A stretch of 64,000 nt of DNA from Ureibacillus yapensis. Lineage in GTDB: Bacteria > Bacillota > Bacilli > Bacillales_A > Planococcaceae. Positions 1 to 7,189 of the stretch are shown here, piece after piece. Position 1 is the first letter of the stretch. Every line of letters starts with the position of its first letter. The stretch is taken from positions 1 to 64,000 of the forward strand of contig NZ_QWEI01000012.1 in assembly GCF_003515775.1 (NCBI RefSeq), given 5' to 3'. Under the pieces are notes generated by a model. The model saw nothing but the letters and a program-made list of their open reading frames with translations. It made no database searches and was not told the DNA's origin. The translations under genes were made by a program, and so were the position numbers.

Positions 1-82
1 AAATAATACCGATGTTTAATTTTGTCATTGTTTTTTCCTCCTCTTGTGGTTGTTTACCGAATAATCTATCTAAAAATCCCAT
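1..82 (-). CDS. NAD(P)H-dependent FMN reductase-like protein, 5' end only
   Basis: Only the first codons are in the window. On the minus strand an AAGGAGGTGA ribosome binding site precedes an ATG at 82, and a second AGGAGG precedes an in-frame ATG at 28. The second start would give a protein beginning MTKLNIGII, the kind of beta-strand start that precedes the phosphate loop of NADPH-dependent FMN reductases and azoreductases. The gene follows the ring-cleaving dioxygenase with only 17 bases between, so the two are probably co-transcribed. Azoreductase/nitroreductase plus dioxygenase is the known pairing in MhqR regulons of Bacillus and Staphylococcus. The family assignment rests on few residues and on context; which start is used is open. 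Confidence 0.45.
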   Translation of the reverse strand, partial: MGFLDRLFGKQPQEEEKTMTKLNIGII

Positions 83-99
83 AGAATGAGTTCACCTCC

Positions 100-1083
100 T
101 TATTCGTATTCTTTTTCGAAGTGTTTCGTACTGCGAACTGTATCAATTGGCCGTACGAGTTTTTCAATTTGATCGCGCTTGTCCTCAAAGAATGGAGGCA
201 AGGATAATTTCTCGCCAAGCGTTTCATACGGCTCATCCCCCATAAACCCTGGACCGTCCGTTGCTAATTCAAACAAAATGGATGGGGCAACATTTGAGTA
301 CAGCGAACCGAAAAAGTATCGCTCTACGAAACCGGAGTTTGGCAGTTTAAATCCTTGCAACCGTTGTTGCCATGCCTCTAAATCTGCACGTTCATCTACC
401 CGGAATGCCGTATGGTGGACTGTCCCGAAACCTTGGCGAGCTTGTGGAAGCACCGTATTATACTCAACAACAACTTGAGCACCGTTTCCGCCTTCCCCCA
501 TTTCGAATAAATGGAATGAATCTTCTTGAGCCAGCTCTCTCATAAAGAATACTTTTTCCAAAACTTCTTTGAAATAATCGAAGTATGCAGTACGAACAAA
601 TACCGGCCCTAAACCTGTAATCGCAAATTCATTTGGAATCGGTCCTTTTTCCCAAGGTTGGCCAGAAGCAATTCCTTCGTTAAATTCATCTGAAATTAAT
701 TGATATTGCTGGTCATCAAAGTCGGCGAAAGATAATACCTTTTTGCCAAACTGCTCTTTAATGCCTGTATGTTTTACTTCCAGTCGATCAAAGCGTTTTA
801 CCCAATAATCCAATGCCGCATCACTTGGTACACGGAATGAGGTTTTTGAAATCTCGTTTGTTCCATGAATCCCTTTTGGAATGCCAGGGAAATCAAAGAA
901 AGTCATATCTGTACCGGGGCTGCCTACATCATCCGCGAAAAATAGATGGTATGTTTTAATATCATCTTGGTTGACTGTTTTCTTTACTAAACGAAGGCCC
1001 AAGGTATAAGTAAAGAACTCGTAAATCTTCTCGGCACTGCTGGTAATTGCCGTTACGTGGTGAACTCCTTTTAATTCATTCAT
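100..1083 (-). CDS. Ring-cleaving dioxygenase, MhqO/MhqE type (VOC fold)
   Basis: Two-domain vicinal-oxygen-chelate (glyoxalase/extradiol) dioxygenase of 327 residues, the family that opens hydroquinone/catechol rings in quinone detoxification. Visible metal-site elements are the N-terminal GVHHVT, the second-domain GTVHHTAF (about residue 223) and the glutamate in ILFELATDGPGF (about 272). The start at 1083 is chosen because the ATG 15 bases upstream overlaps the GGAGG that serves as ribosome binding site, 8 bases before 1083. The neighbouring gene at 1404-2345 is a clear paralogue sharing GLR-VKKTVNQDD and GSPGT blocks. An MhqR-like palindrome lies 23 bases upstream of the start and another upstream of the promoter, so repression relieved by quinones is likely. 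The real substrate cannot be told from sequence. Confidence 0.88.
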   Translation of the reverse strand: MNELKGVHHVTAITSSAEKIYEFFTYTLGLRLVKKTVNQDDIKTYHLFFADDVGSPGTDMTFFDFPGIPKGIHGTNEISKTSFRVPSDAALDYWVKRFDRLEVKHTGIKEQFGKKVLSFADFDDQQYQLISDEFNEGIASGQPWEKGPIPNEFAITGLGPVFVRTAYFDYFKEVLEKVFFMRELAQEDSFHLFEMGEGGNGAQVVVEYNTVLPQARQGFGTVHHTAFRVDERADLEAWQQRLQGFKLPNSGFVERYFFGSLYSNVAPSILFELATDGPGFMGDEPYETLGEKLSLPPFFEDKRDQIEKLVRPIDTVRSTKHFEKEYE

Positions 1084-1105
1084 TGTGATTTCCTCCATAT
1101 ATCAA

Positions 1106-1123
1106 TATCTCGAATTCGAGTTA
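1106..1123. promoter_or_regulatory. MhqR-type operator, site 1
   Basis: Perfect 12-base palindrome CTCGAATTCGAG inside an 18-bp site TATCTCGAATTCGAGTTA with one mismatched outer pair. It matches the known MhqR box of Bacillus subtilis and Staphylococcus aureus (TATCTCGAA-ATCGAGATA type). It lies between the predicted promoter and the dioxygenase start. Confidence 0.75.
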
Positions 1124-1172
1124 ACAGTTGAAAGTTTTTTTACAAGATTTATTCTGTAGTATTTTCAAAAAC

Positions 1173-1201
1173 ATTATACTTACCTTAAAAATTACTTTGA
1201 A
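1173..1201 (-). promoter_or_regulatory. Sigma-A promoter of the dioxygenase
   Basis: Minus-strand -10 TATAAT (1173-1178) with a 17-base spacer from a weak -35 TTCAAA (1196-1201). MhqR-like boxes flank it on both sides (1106-1123 and 1208-1225). Confidence 0.55.
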
Positions 1202-1207
1202 TCGAAT

Positions 1208-1225
1208 TATCTTCAATTCAAGATA
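1208..1225. promoter_or_regulatory. MhqR-type operator, site 2
   Basis: TATCTTCAATTCAAGATA, an inverted repeat with the same half-site spacing as the other MhqR-like boxes but changed central bases. It sits directly upstream of the -35 element, 102 bp centre-to-centre from site 1, which could allow cooperative binding or looping. Confidence 0.5.
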
Positions 1226-1403
1226 ACCGTAACATGCAGAAATATTATCGTCAATATATTCTTCCTAAATTAGCATCTCTTTCATATAAGATAAATAATC
1301 TTAACATTAGGCAACTTCAGTCTTTTCTCTTTTATTATCCTTACCCTATTCCCATTAAACATGATCGCAAAAACTCGCCTTATCTACTTAAGAATCTGCC
1401 CTT

Positions 1404-2345
1404 CTATTCAATCGGCTCCAGGTTCGCTTCAATTTCCACCCGTCTGTCTTCCAGGAATGGCGGCAAATCAAGCTTTTTCCCTAATTCTTCAATGGTTGCG
1501 TCAACCGTAAAGCCAGGTCCATCTGTCGCGAGTTCAAAAAGTATGCCATTTTCCTCCCTGAAATAGAGGCTTTCAAAATAATAGCGGTCGGTTATTTTCA
1601 TCACCTTAAAGCCGAAATCTTGGATTCGCTGCTCCCACTCTCTTAATTCTTTTCCATCTTTCACACGAATCGCTAAATGATGAATACTGCCTTTACCCGG
1701 TTTTTCTTTCGGACCATCCTGTTCTACAATGACAATTTCACCAAATGCTTGTCCTTTTACAGATTGGTAAACAGCCAGGTTTTCTTTTCGGGAAACAAGC
1801 TCATACCCAAAAATGTTTTCCAATGTTTTTGATAAGCTATCCAAAGATTTTACGGTCATTTCAACCGGTCCCATCCCAAGAATGCTGTGCTCTTCCAATA
1901 CATTCGACCCTTCCCATTTATACCAATGTTCCGGGACAGGTTCCCCGTTATTATTGATCAGCACCAAGCGCAGTCCTTCACTATCTTCAAAATGAAGTGC
2001 ATCTCTTCCGGCATACGTTGTAATTTCGCCATGTTGTACTTCAAGTAAGGAAAAACGTTCTTGCCAATAAAGCAAACTTTCATAAGAAGGCACCAATAAA
2101 CCAATTCTGGTTATTGCGTTCGTTCCCCTATGCGTTCTTCCGACAACCGGTATTTCAAAAAAAGACAACTCTGTTCCCGGGCTACCCGTCAAGTCGCCAT
2201 AAAAAAGATGGTACATGCTTGGATCATCCTGGTTAACGGTTTTCTTTACTCTTCTTAAACCAAGAATCTTATTATAGAAACCATTATTTACTTTCGCATT
2301 TTTGGTCACCATTGAAATATGATGATGCCCTTTGATTTTATCCAT
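1404..2345 (-). CDS. Ring-cleaving dioxygenase, second paralogue
   Basis: 313-residue two-domain VOC protein, same family as the gene at 100-1083 and sharing its diagnostic blocks (KGHHHIS at the start, KKTVNQDD, GSPGT, GSIHHLAIRV, ILFELATDGPGF). Metal ligands are expected at the conserved histidines and the FELATDGPG glutamate. The ATG at 2345 is preceded by a G-rich ribosome binding site. An almost perfect MhqR-like palindrome (2437-2454) lies about 90 bases upstream, indicating control by the same electrophile-sensing repressor. It is separated from the first dioxygenase by about 180 bases that hold that gene's own promoter, so the paralogues are independent units. Substrate difference between the two is unknown. 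Confidence 0.87.
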   Translation of the reverse strand: MDKIKGHHHISMVTKNAKVNNGFYNKILGLRRVKKTVNQDDPSMYHLFYGDLTGSPGTELSFFEIPVVGRTHRGTNAITRIGLLVPSYESLLYWQERFSLLEVQHGEITTYAGRDALHFEDSEGLRLVLINNNGEPVPEHWYKWEGSNVLEEHSILGMGPVEMTVKSLDSLSKTLENIFGYELVSRKENLAVYQSVKGQAFGEIVIVEQDGPKEKPGKGSIHHLAIRVKDGKELREWEQRIQDFGFKVMKITDRYYFESLYFREENGILFELATDGPGFTVDATIEELGKKLDLPPFLEDRRVEIEANLEPIE

Positions 2346-2436
2346 CCCGTTCCCCCCTAAATTGGGATATAACGTTTGAGCGCATTTTTCAAACCATTGA
2401 CAACAATCCGCCCAAATTTCATATCCGTTTTAAATT

Positions 2437-2454
2437 TACCTCGAATTCGAGATA
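2437..2454. promoter_or_regulatory. MhqR-type operator, site 3
   Basis: TACCTCGAATTCGAGATA, 17 of 18 positions identical to a perfect palindromic MhqR box. It is upstream of the second dioxygenase; no convincing -35/-10 pair was found around it. Confidence 0.7.
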
Positions 2455-2468
2455 TATGTTCATTGAAA

Positions 2469-2506
2469 GTTGAACTTATGCCAATTAATCAAGGCATAAG
2501 TTCAAC
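2469..2506. terminator. Perfect 14-bp hairpin after yceI
   Basis: GTTGAACTTATGCC (2469-2482) pairs perfectly with 2493-2506 across a 10-base loop, starting 8 bases past the yceI stop codon on the minus strand. There is no proper U-tract (TTTC only), so it may be a weak terminator or an mRNA 3'-end stabiliser rather than a strong stop. Confidence 0.5.
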
Positions 2507-2514
2507 ACTAAAAA

Positions 2515-3042
2515 TTAAGCAGCCGGGTTTACCTCAATCTCAACTTTGATTTTAATATCTTTGCCAACAAGTACGCCGCCCGTTTCAAGCGCTGCGTTCC
2601 AAGTTAAACCGAATTCTTCACGGTTGATTTTTGATTCTGCTTCAAAACCGTAAACTTCAACACCCCAAGGATTAGTCCCTTTACCACCGAATTCTACATC
2701 AAAAGTTACCGGTTTTGTTACATCTTTAATTGTTAAATCACCAGTGACTTTGTAGTCGTCTCCTAATTTTGTAATGTTTGTAGACTTGAATTCAATTGCA
2801 GGGAATTTTTCTGCATCGAAGAAGTCAGCTGATTTCAAGTGATTGTCGCGGTCTTCAGCACGTGTGTTGATGCTTGCTACGTCAAATTTGAATGCGATTG
2901 TTGCAGTTGTAAGATCTGTTAAATCCGCAGCTTCTACTTCTGCAGTATAAGAAGTAAACTCCCCTTTCACTTTTGATACCATCATGTGTTTAACTTCAAA
3001 CCCTACGCTTGAATGTGATTGATCGACTGTCCATTGTGCCAT
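2515..3042 (-). CDS. YceI family lipocalin-like protein
   Basis: 175-residue YceI-domain protein (MAQWTVDQSHSSVGFEVKHM start, central SADFFDAEKFPAIEFKST, end KIKVEIEVNPAA). The family forms a lipocalin-like barrel that binds long isoprenoid chains; bacterial members have been crystallised with isoprenoid quinone-like ligands. There is no signal peptide, so this one is probably cytoplasmic. The start at 3042 is chosen because the ATG 15 bases upstream overlaps the GGAGG ribosome binding site. Its promoter carries two MhqR-like boxes, one directly after the -10, placing it in the same predicted quinone-stress regulon as the two neighbouring dioxygenases. A role in handling membrane quinones under electrophile stress is inference. 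Confidence 0.85.
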   Translation of the reverse strand: MAQWTVDQSHSSVGFEVKHMMVSKVKGEFTSYTAEVEAADLTDLTTATIAFKFDVASINTRAEDRDNHLKSADFFDAEKFPAIEFKSTNITKLGDDYKVTGDLTIKDVTKPVTFDVEFGGKGTNPWGVEVYGFEAESKINREEFGLTWNAALETGGVLVGKDIKIKVEIEVNPAA

Positions 3043-3063
3043 TTTATATTCCTCCATTTTTAT

Positions 3064-3081
3064 TATTTTGAATTCGAGATA
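3064..3081. promoter_or_regulatory. MhqR-type operator, site 4
   Basis: TATTTTGAATTCGAGATA, two mismatches to the palindromic consensus shared by the other boxes; lies in the yceI leader just upstream of the ribosome binding site. Confidence 0.6.
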
Positions 3082-3110
3082 TTTGCAGAAAAAATTATCT
3101 CAAACTCACT

Positions 3111-3128
3111 TATCTTTAATTCGAGATA
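3111..3128. promoter_or_regulatory. MhqR-type operator, site 5
   Basis: TATCTTTAATTCGAGATA, two mismatches to the palindromic consensus. It begins directly downstream of the yceI -10 element, covering the transcription start, the classic position for a repressor. Confidence 0.7.
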
Positions 3129-3158
3129 AATATAACATGTATAAAACTTCCTTGTCAA
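3129..3158 (-). promoter_or_regulatory. Sigma-A promoter of yceI
   Basis: Perfect -35 TTGACA (3153-3158 on the minus strand), 18-base spacer, -10 TATATT (3129-3134). MhqR-like site 5 abuts the -10. Confidence 0.75.
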
Positions 3159-3180
3159 CGGTATCGAAAAATTTTTCATA

Positions 3181-3212
3181 ACAAAAAGTTGCTCAAAAAA
3201 AGCCTGAGCAAC
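3181..3212 (-). terminator. Intrinsic terminator of the LytH-like gene
   Basis: Minus-strand stem GTTGCTCA/TGAGCAAC (3188-3212) followed by TTTTTGT, five bases after the stop codon. Confidence 0.8.
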
Positions 3213-3217
3213 CTTCA

Positions 3218-4216
3218 TCATTTCTTTTGTTGTCGTGTATATTTTTCCCAGTTCCGGAGCGATGGGTATGGATCAAATGCCCATTCTGTCCGGCCGTTAA
3301 ACTTATACATTCCATAATGCAAATGCGGCGGAAATTTACCCGAAGTGCCTTCTTTTCCGTATCCCGAGCTCCCCACTCCTCCAAGAAGTGTCCCGGGTTC
3401 AACGATATCTCCAACTTTCAGGTCTTTATTAAAGTAAGCCAAATGTGCATAGTAGTGGTACGTATTATGATTGTCGCGAACGCCTACACGCCATCCTCCA
3501 AATTCATTCCACCCCATTATTTCAATTATTCCATAAGAGGTAGAGACCACAGGGGTACTATAGCCTGCAAAAATATCCGTTCCTTCGTGGATGCGTCTTC
3601 CACCCCAGCCCCGATTGGCTCCCCATGTTCCTCTGTAGCTGTAGTTATAGCCGCGTACCGGAACAGGAAAAACATGCGTATCCAGTTCAATCTTGTCGTA
3701 ATGTTTATAAAGTTTTGCAATGGATACTATTTGGTTCACGGCTAGCTCATTTTGGTAATACTCATATAAAGAAAGTTTAAAGTCCTCTTCCGTTGCACCG
3801 AATTGACTCAAATAATTGGACATAGTAAGCATAACATCTTCATCATCGGCAGGATCTGCTATGCCATCACCGTTTCCATCCATTCCTATTCCACCAAAAT
3901 ATTTAATCGTAAAGGGAGAAGTATCGCCTTGTTGCGGATTTAACGCCCCCGCCCAGCTTTCTTTGGAAAACTGGATCGCAGCAGTGCTTTCCCGTTTCGG
4001 TATATCGGGCCGTACAGCTTGAATGTTTCGTTCGTATTGATCGATGGCAGCCAAGTAATACCAAGGCACGATATGATTTTGGAATTGCATATACAAAGAC
4101 ATGCGTTGTGACATCAACTCTTCTTGGGAAGAAGCTTCATTTGCAGATGACACATCCGAAAAGGTTGCACTGTAAATTACCATTCCAATCATACATAGGA
4201 TTAAATGCCGAACCAA
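3218..4216 (-). CDS. lytH: M23 family metallopeptidase, LytH-like (sporulation)
   Basis: 332-residue secreted LytM/M23 zinc peptidase. An N-terminal hydrophobic signal (about residues 4-25) precedes a helical region; the catalytic domain occupies roughly the last 150 residues, with zinc/catalytic motifs HEGTD, YHYYAH and HLHY. The long match around GGWRVGVRD-HNTYHYYAHL and SGKFPPHLHYGMYK resembles B. subtilis LytH (YunA), which trims cortex peptidoglycan side chains to single L-alanine late in sporulation. The TTG at 4216 is preferred because AAAGGAGG lies seven bases upstream; an upstream in-frame ATG (4279) has no such site. I found no clear sigma-K promoter. The LytH assignment is likely; the M23 fold is certain. 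Confidence 0.8.
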   Translation of the reverse strand: MVRHLILCMIGMVIYSATFSDVSSANEASSQEELMSQRMSLYMQFQNHIVPWYYLAAIDQYERNIQAVRPDIPKRESTAAIQFSKESWAGALNPQQGDTSPFTIKYFGGIGMDGNGDGIADPADDEDVMLTMSNYLSQFGATEEDFKLSLYEYYQNELAVNQIVSIAKLYKHYDKIELDTHVFPVPVRGYNYSYRGTWGANRGWGGRRIHEGTDIFAGYSTPVVSTSYGIIEIMGWNEFGGWRVGVRDNHNTYHYYAHLAYFNKDLKVGDIVEPGTLLGGVGSSGYGKEGTSGKFPPHLHYGMYKFNGRTEWAFDPYPSLRNWEKYTRQQKK

Positions 4217-4386
4217 ATTGAAACCTCCTTTTACATTATCAGCTAAGCGAAAACATCGTACGATACATATTTTGTTCAATTGGCGGGAAATTATTTAAAA
4301 AAGTGATGGTTCTTTCTTAGTCGTGCTATAGGAAATTGTACGGTGATTATGATAAGATAAGGAAAATTTAATTAGGGGGAATTTTT

Positions 4387-4704
4387 GTGGAAAATTTGCA
4401 ATCCGTGGAACAATTCCAGGAGCTTAAAGCAACCGGCCAAACCATCTTTATGTTTTCGGCTGACTGGTGCGGCGACTGCCGTTTTATTGATCCGGTTATG
4501 CCTGCCATCGAAGAAAAATATGCATCACAATTTCAATTTGTAAAAGTTGACCGTGACCAGTTTATTGATTTATGTGTGGAGTTGGATATTTTCGGAATCC
4601 CTAGTTTTCTTGCCTATAAAAACGGCGAGGAAATTGGCCGTTTTGTAAGCAAAGATCGCAAAACACAAGAAGAAATCGAGTCTTTCATTGATGGATTAAA
4701 ATAA
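4387..4704 (+). CDS. Thioredoxin-like protein, YtpP type
   Basis: 105-residue thioredoxin-fold protein with the active-site motif WCGDC (residues about 27-31) and the cis-proline segment FGIPSF. The CxDC centre instead of CGPC is typical of the Bacillus YtpP group, cytosolic thioredoxin-like proteins linked to thiol redox maintenance. It starts with GTG at 4387 after a TAGGGGG ribosome binding site and is followed by a GC-rich terminator at 4777-4805. It stands alone between minus-strand genes, so it is a single-gene unit. Exact physiological substrate unknown. Confidence 0.85.
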   Translation: MENLQSVEQFQELKATGQTIFMFSADWCGDCRFIDPVMPAIEEKYASQFQFVKVDRDQFIDLCVELDIFGIPSFLAYKNGEEIGRFVSKDRKTQEEIESFIDGLK

Positions 4705-4776
4705 CATTCATGATTTTTGGATGAACGGACATTATAACTATACCGTTAAGTACTTCTTAACTGCAGAAAACAACAT

Positions 4777-4805
4777 CCCCGACGCATTAGGCGAAGGGGG
4801 TTTTT
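4777..4805 (+). terminator. Intrinsic terminator after the thioredoxin-like gene
   Basis: Stem CCCC..CGC/GCG..GGGG (4777-4800) followed by TTTTT (4801-4805). Confidence 0.75.
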
Positions 4806-4871
4806 GCTTCTTTTGGTCCAGTTCCTGTTGTAATTGGCCGTTTTCGAGCTATTGTTCTGGATTGGCTCCCT

Positions 4872-5615
4872 TTATACAGCCCCTTTGCTTCGAATACCAT
4901 GAATGATGAAGGTTAAAATAAAAGCTGTGATTAATACGGTAATAAACACTACATTCGGAATATGGATATCTACAATAGTAAGCCCCATTTTGAAAGCGAT
5001 GAAAATAATCAGCAAGTATGCAGTCGTTTCCAGTTCAGGCACTTTGTTCATAAGGCTGATAAAGAAAGTTGCAATGCCGCGCATTAATAAAATACCAATC
5101 ATCCCGCCAAGCAGCACCACCCACACTTCATCGGAAATGGCAAGCGCCGTTAAAATGCTATCCACCGAAAAAGCTAAGTCCATCAATTCCACACTAATGA
5201 CTGTTGCCCAAAAAACACCGAATATCTTTACAAGCCAGCCTTTTGGTTTGGCATTGACCTCTTCATTCGATTTTTCCTTTCGTTTATCGCGGAAGAACTT
5301 GAATGCCAAATATAATAAATAAAGAGCACCAATCAATTTAATCGGCCAGAATTTAATCAGAACCGTCCCTAGCCCGATAAAGATAAATCGGAAAATATAA
5401 GCCCCCCACAAGCCATAAACAAGCGCCTTTTTTTGCTGTTCCTTTGGCAGCGGCTTTACAAAGGCCGATAACACCAATGCATTATCAGCGGATAAAATAC
5501 ATTCCATAACAGCCAATGATAAAATCAGCCCCCAACTTTCCGAGCTTGTTAATACTTGCGCCCACATGTGCCAATCAAACATGGATGCATAGGTTGAAAA
5601 TATTTCTTCTGCCAC
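4872..5615 (-). CDS. TerC family membrane protein (metal exporter type)
   Basis: 247-residue integral membrane protein of the TerC family, with about seven hydrophobic segments and the family's acidic intramembrane motifs (ECILSADNALVLSA near residue 40 and ELMDLAFSVDSIL near 140). B. subtilis relatives YceF and YkoY export manganese and load metal into secreted enzymes. The GTG at 5615 is chosen over an ATG at 5660 because AAGGAGACGAGG lies just upstream of it. The leader holds a terminator-like hairpin (5664-5694), hinting at transcription attenuation; I could not find the yybP-ykoY Mn riboswitch consensus there. Metal specificity is inferred from the family. Confidence 0.85.
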   Translation of the reverse strand: MAEEIFSTYASMFDWHMWAQVLTSSESWGLILSLAVMECILSADNALVLSAFVKPLPKEQQKKALVYGLWGAYIFRFIFIGLGTVLIKFWPIKLIGALYLLYLAFKFFRDKRKEKSNEEVNAKPKGWLVKIFGVFWATVISVELMDLAFSVDSILTALAISDEVWVVLLGGMIGILLMRGIATFFISLMNKVPELETTAYLLIIFIAFKMGLTIVDIHIPNVVFITVLITAFILTFIIHGIRSKGAV

Positions 5616-5663
5616 TTTCCTCGTCTCCTTGAAATATAGATGAATTCTTTTGTCCCACAATAG

Positions 5664-5694
5664 AAAAAAGGTATATCCACATAATAGATATACC
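5664..5694 (-). terminator. Terminator-like hairpin in the terC leader
   Basis: Minus-strand GGTATATC/GATATACC stem with a 9-base loop, followed by TTTTTT. It is upstream of terC with no minus-strand gene before it, so it would cut the terC leader transcript itself. A further GGTATAT copy lies about 60 bases upstream in the leader and could pair alternatively. Confidence 0.55.
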
Positions 5695-5878
5695 CACTAT
5701 TCCAGTATGGACCCAAAAATGAGATACATGCTAAGTATATACCTATCCACGGATTTTCTCATATTGATGCCCCTTTTCCCTTCCCCCAGAAAAACTAATT
5801 TCCAGACAAATAAACGTTTCGCTTATATTTCCATCCCCTCAAGAATATGATGAAGAACACTATGTTAATGGGGGTTTT

Positions 5879-6514
5879 GTGGATTTGGAGAATGTGAAAG
5901 CGATTGCTACTTTTCAGCTGATCGGCGGGGAAGTCTACCGCACGAATACGTATCTTCAATTCGGCGCTTCTCGGGAGTCTCTGGGTGCCGTTGTGATGTT
6001 GAATCCCGGTTCGAGTGACCTGCAAGGAGAAGCAAGGAAAAAACTGATAATGAATGGTTCCCATACCGATGAAACCACATTGGACAATACAATGAAGCAA
6101 TTAGTGCAGTTTATGAATTCTACTCATTCAAGATTAGAAGGAAGGCTTCATATCTATAATTTGTTTTATGTGCGAAACTCTGCAAATTTAGAGTCCATCG
6201 AATTATTCGAACTTCTAAAAGCAACGGGAAAGTACCCTACTATAACGCTCCCCTCTTTGCTTGAAATGTCGCAGCACCCCTGGATTCTCATTGGATGGGG
6301 CATTGAAAAAAGGAGAAGGTGGAAGTTTTATGAAGAGGAAAAAAGGGAGTGGCTTCAGCTGATCGAGGATAGCGGCATCCCCCACTTTGGCATACAAGCG
6401 GAGAACAATGAATTCTACCATCCTTGCCCGAATGGCCCTGCCAAAACCGAGCGGCTTTATCAACTCATCGAAACATTCAACCTCAAAATTAAACCGCTTA
6501 CAATCGAAAGTTGA
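5879..6514 (+). CDS. DUF1643-like protein
   Basis: 211-residue cytosolic protein. It shows the pattern of the DUF1643 family: a hydrophobic strand ending in VVMLNPGSSD (about residue 37), a later TTLDNT, then LHIYNLFYVRNSANL and ILIGWGIEKR. The function of that family is unknown. The GTG start at 5879 is preceded by GGGGG only four bases away, which is tight, so the exact start is uncertain. It converges on the DUF2179 gene with a shared bidirectional terminator (6534-6575). No operon partner. Confidence 0.6.
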   Translation: MDLENVKAIATFQLIGGEVYRTNTYLQFGASRESLGAVVMLNPGSSDLQGEARKKLIMNGSHTDETTLDNTMKQLVQFMNSTHSRLEGRLHIYNLFYVRNSANLESIELFELLKATGKYPTITLPSLLEMSQHPWILIGWGIEKRRRWKFYEEEKREWLQLIEDSGIPHFGIQAENNEFYHPCPNGPAKTERLYQLIETFNLKIKPLTIES

Positions 6515-6533
6515 ACAAATCTTAATATCCATT

Positions 6534-6575
6534 AAAAAAAGAGCAGGGAAAGTTCCCCAGCTCTTTATTTTTCTT
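6534..6575. terminator. Bidirectional terminator
   Basis: Stem AAAGAGC..GGGAA/TTCCC..GCTCTTT (6538-6566) with T-rich flanks on both strands, serving convergent genes 5879-6514 and 6565-7098; it includes the stop codon of the latter. Confidence 0.8.
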
Positions 6576-7098
6576 GTCTAATTTTAAATTTGCGCATTCG
6601 ATCTACCAAGAAGCCGCCTTTAAATGACTTTGGTTCATAGGAAATGATAAATGCTTTCGGCTCGATCGATTCAACGAGATTAAATAATTCTCTTTCACGA
6701 TTTCGTCTAGCCAAAATCTCGTATTTATATCGGTCGCTGTCACGCCCTTCGCCGATATAAGTCGTGATGGCAAAGCCGTTATTTCTTAACATATCAATCA
6801 GTTGCTGATTTTTTTGCTGCGTATTGATTGTCACATAGACATAACCAACGGCCAGCTTATTTTCAATCATTGTTCCTAATGGAATTCCAAGACCAAATCC
6901 GAGTGCATATACCAGCATCGCTATGAAGTTTTGCTCACCACTAAAGATGATAGAAAGAGCAAATACATTAATAAGGACTTCTAAAAATCCAAAAATCGAA
7001 GCAAGAAGCCTCATGTTTTTGACTAAGAAAATCGTTCGCAACGTCATTAATGGCACATAAACGAGCTGTATGGCCAGAATCAGGAGTATATCTTGCAT
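6565..7098 (-). CDS. DUF2179 membrane protein, YebE type (UPF0316)
   Basis: 177 residues: about three transmembrane segments in the first 75 residues (LLILAIQLVYVPLMTLRTI, then two more) followed by a cytoplasmic DUF2179 domain (NGFAITTYIGEGRDSDRYKYEILARR, then a conserved EPKAFIISYEP). DUF2179 is the small sensory-like domain also found at the end of YitT proteins. Size and order match the UPF0316/YebE family. Function unknown. Start at 7098 has only a weak ribosome binding site (GAAAGAGG). Single-gene unit. Confidence 0.8.
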   Translation of the reverse strand: MQDILLILAIQLVYVPLMTLRTIFLVKNMRLLASIFGFLEVLINVFALSIIFSGEQNFIAMLVYALGFGLGIPLGTMIENKLAVGYVYVTINTQQKNQQLIDMLRNNGFAITTYIGEGRDSDRYKYEILARRNRERELFNLVESIEPKAFIISYEPKSFKGGFLVDRMRKFKIRQEK

Positions 7099-7189
7099 TT
7101 TAACGCCTCTTTCATTAGTATGTTTTCTTGTTTTCTTCTACCCCAAAATTCATTTTCTATTCTTATCAATATTCTGGAGCAAATAGATG

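Noticed and set aside
1234-1566. Plus-strand frame upstream of the second dioxygenase end
   Set aside because: Part overlaps the dioxygenase in antisense and the rest is low-complexity; no family features.
5616-5878. yybP-ykoY manganese riboswitch before terC
   Set aside because: A terminator is present but the conserved aptamer blocks (GGGGAGUA, GCCGA) could not be found, so I list only the hairpin.
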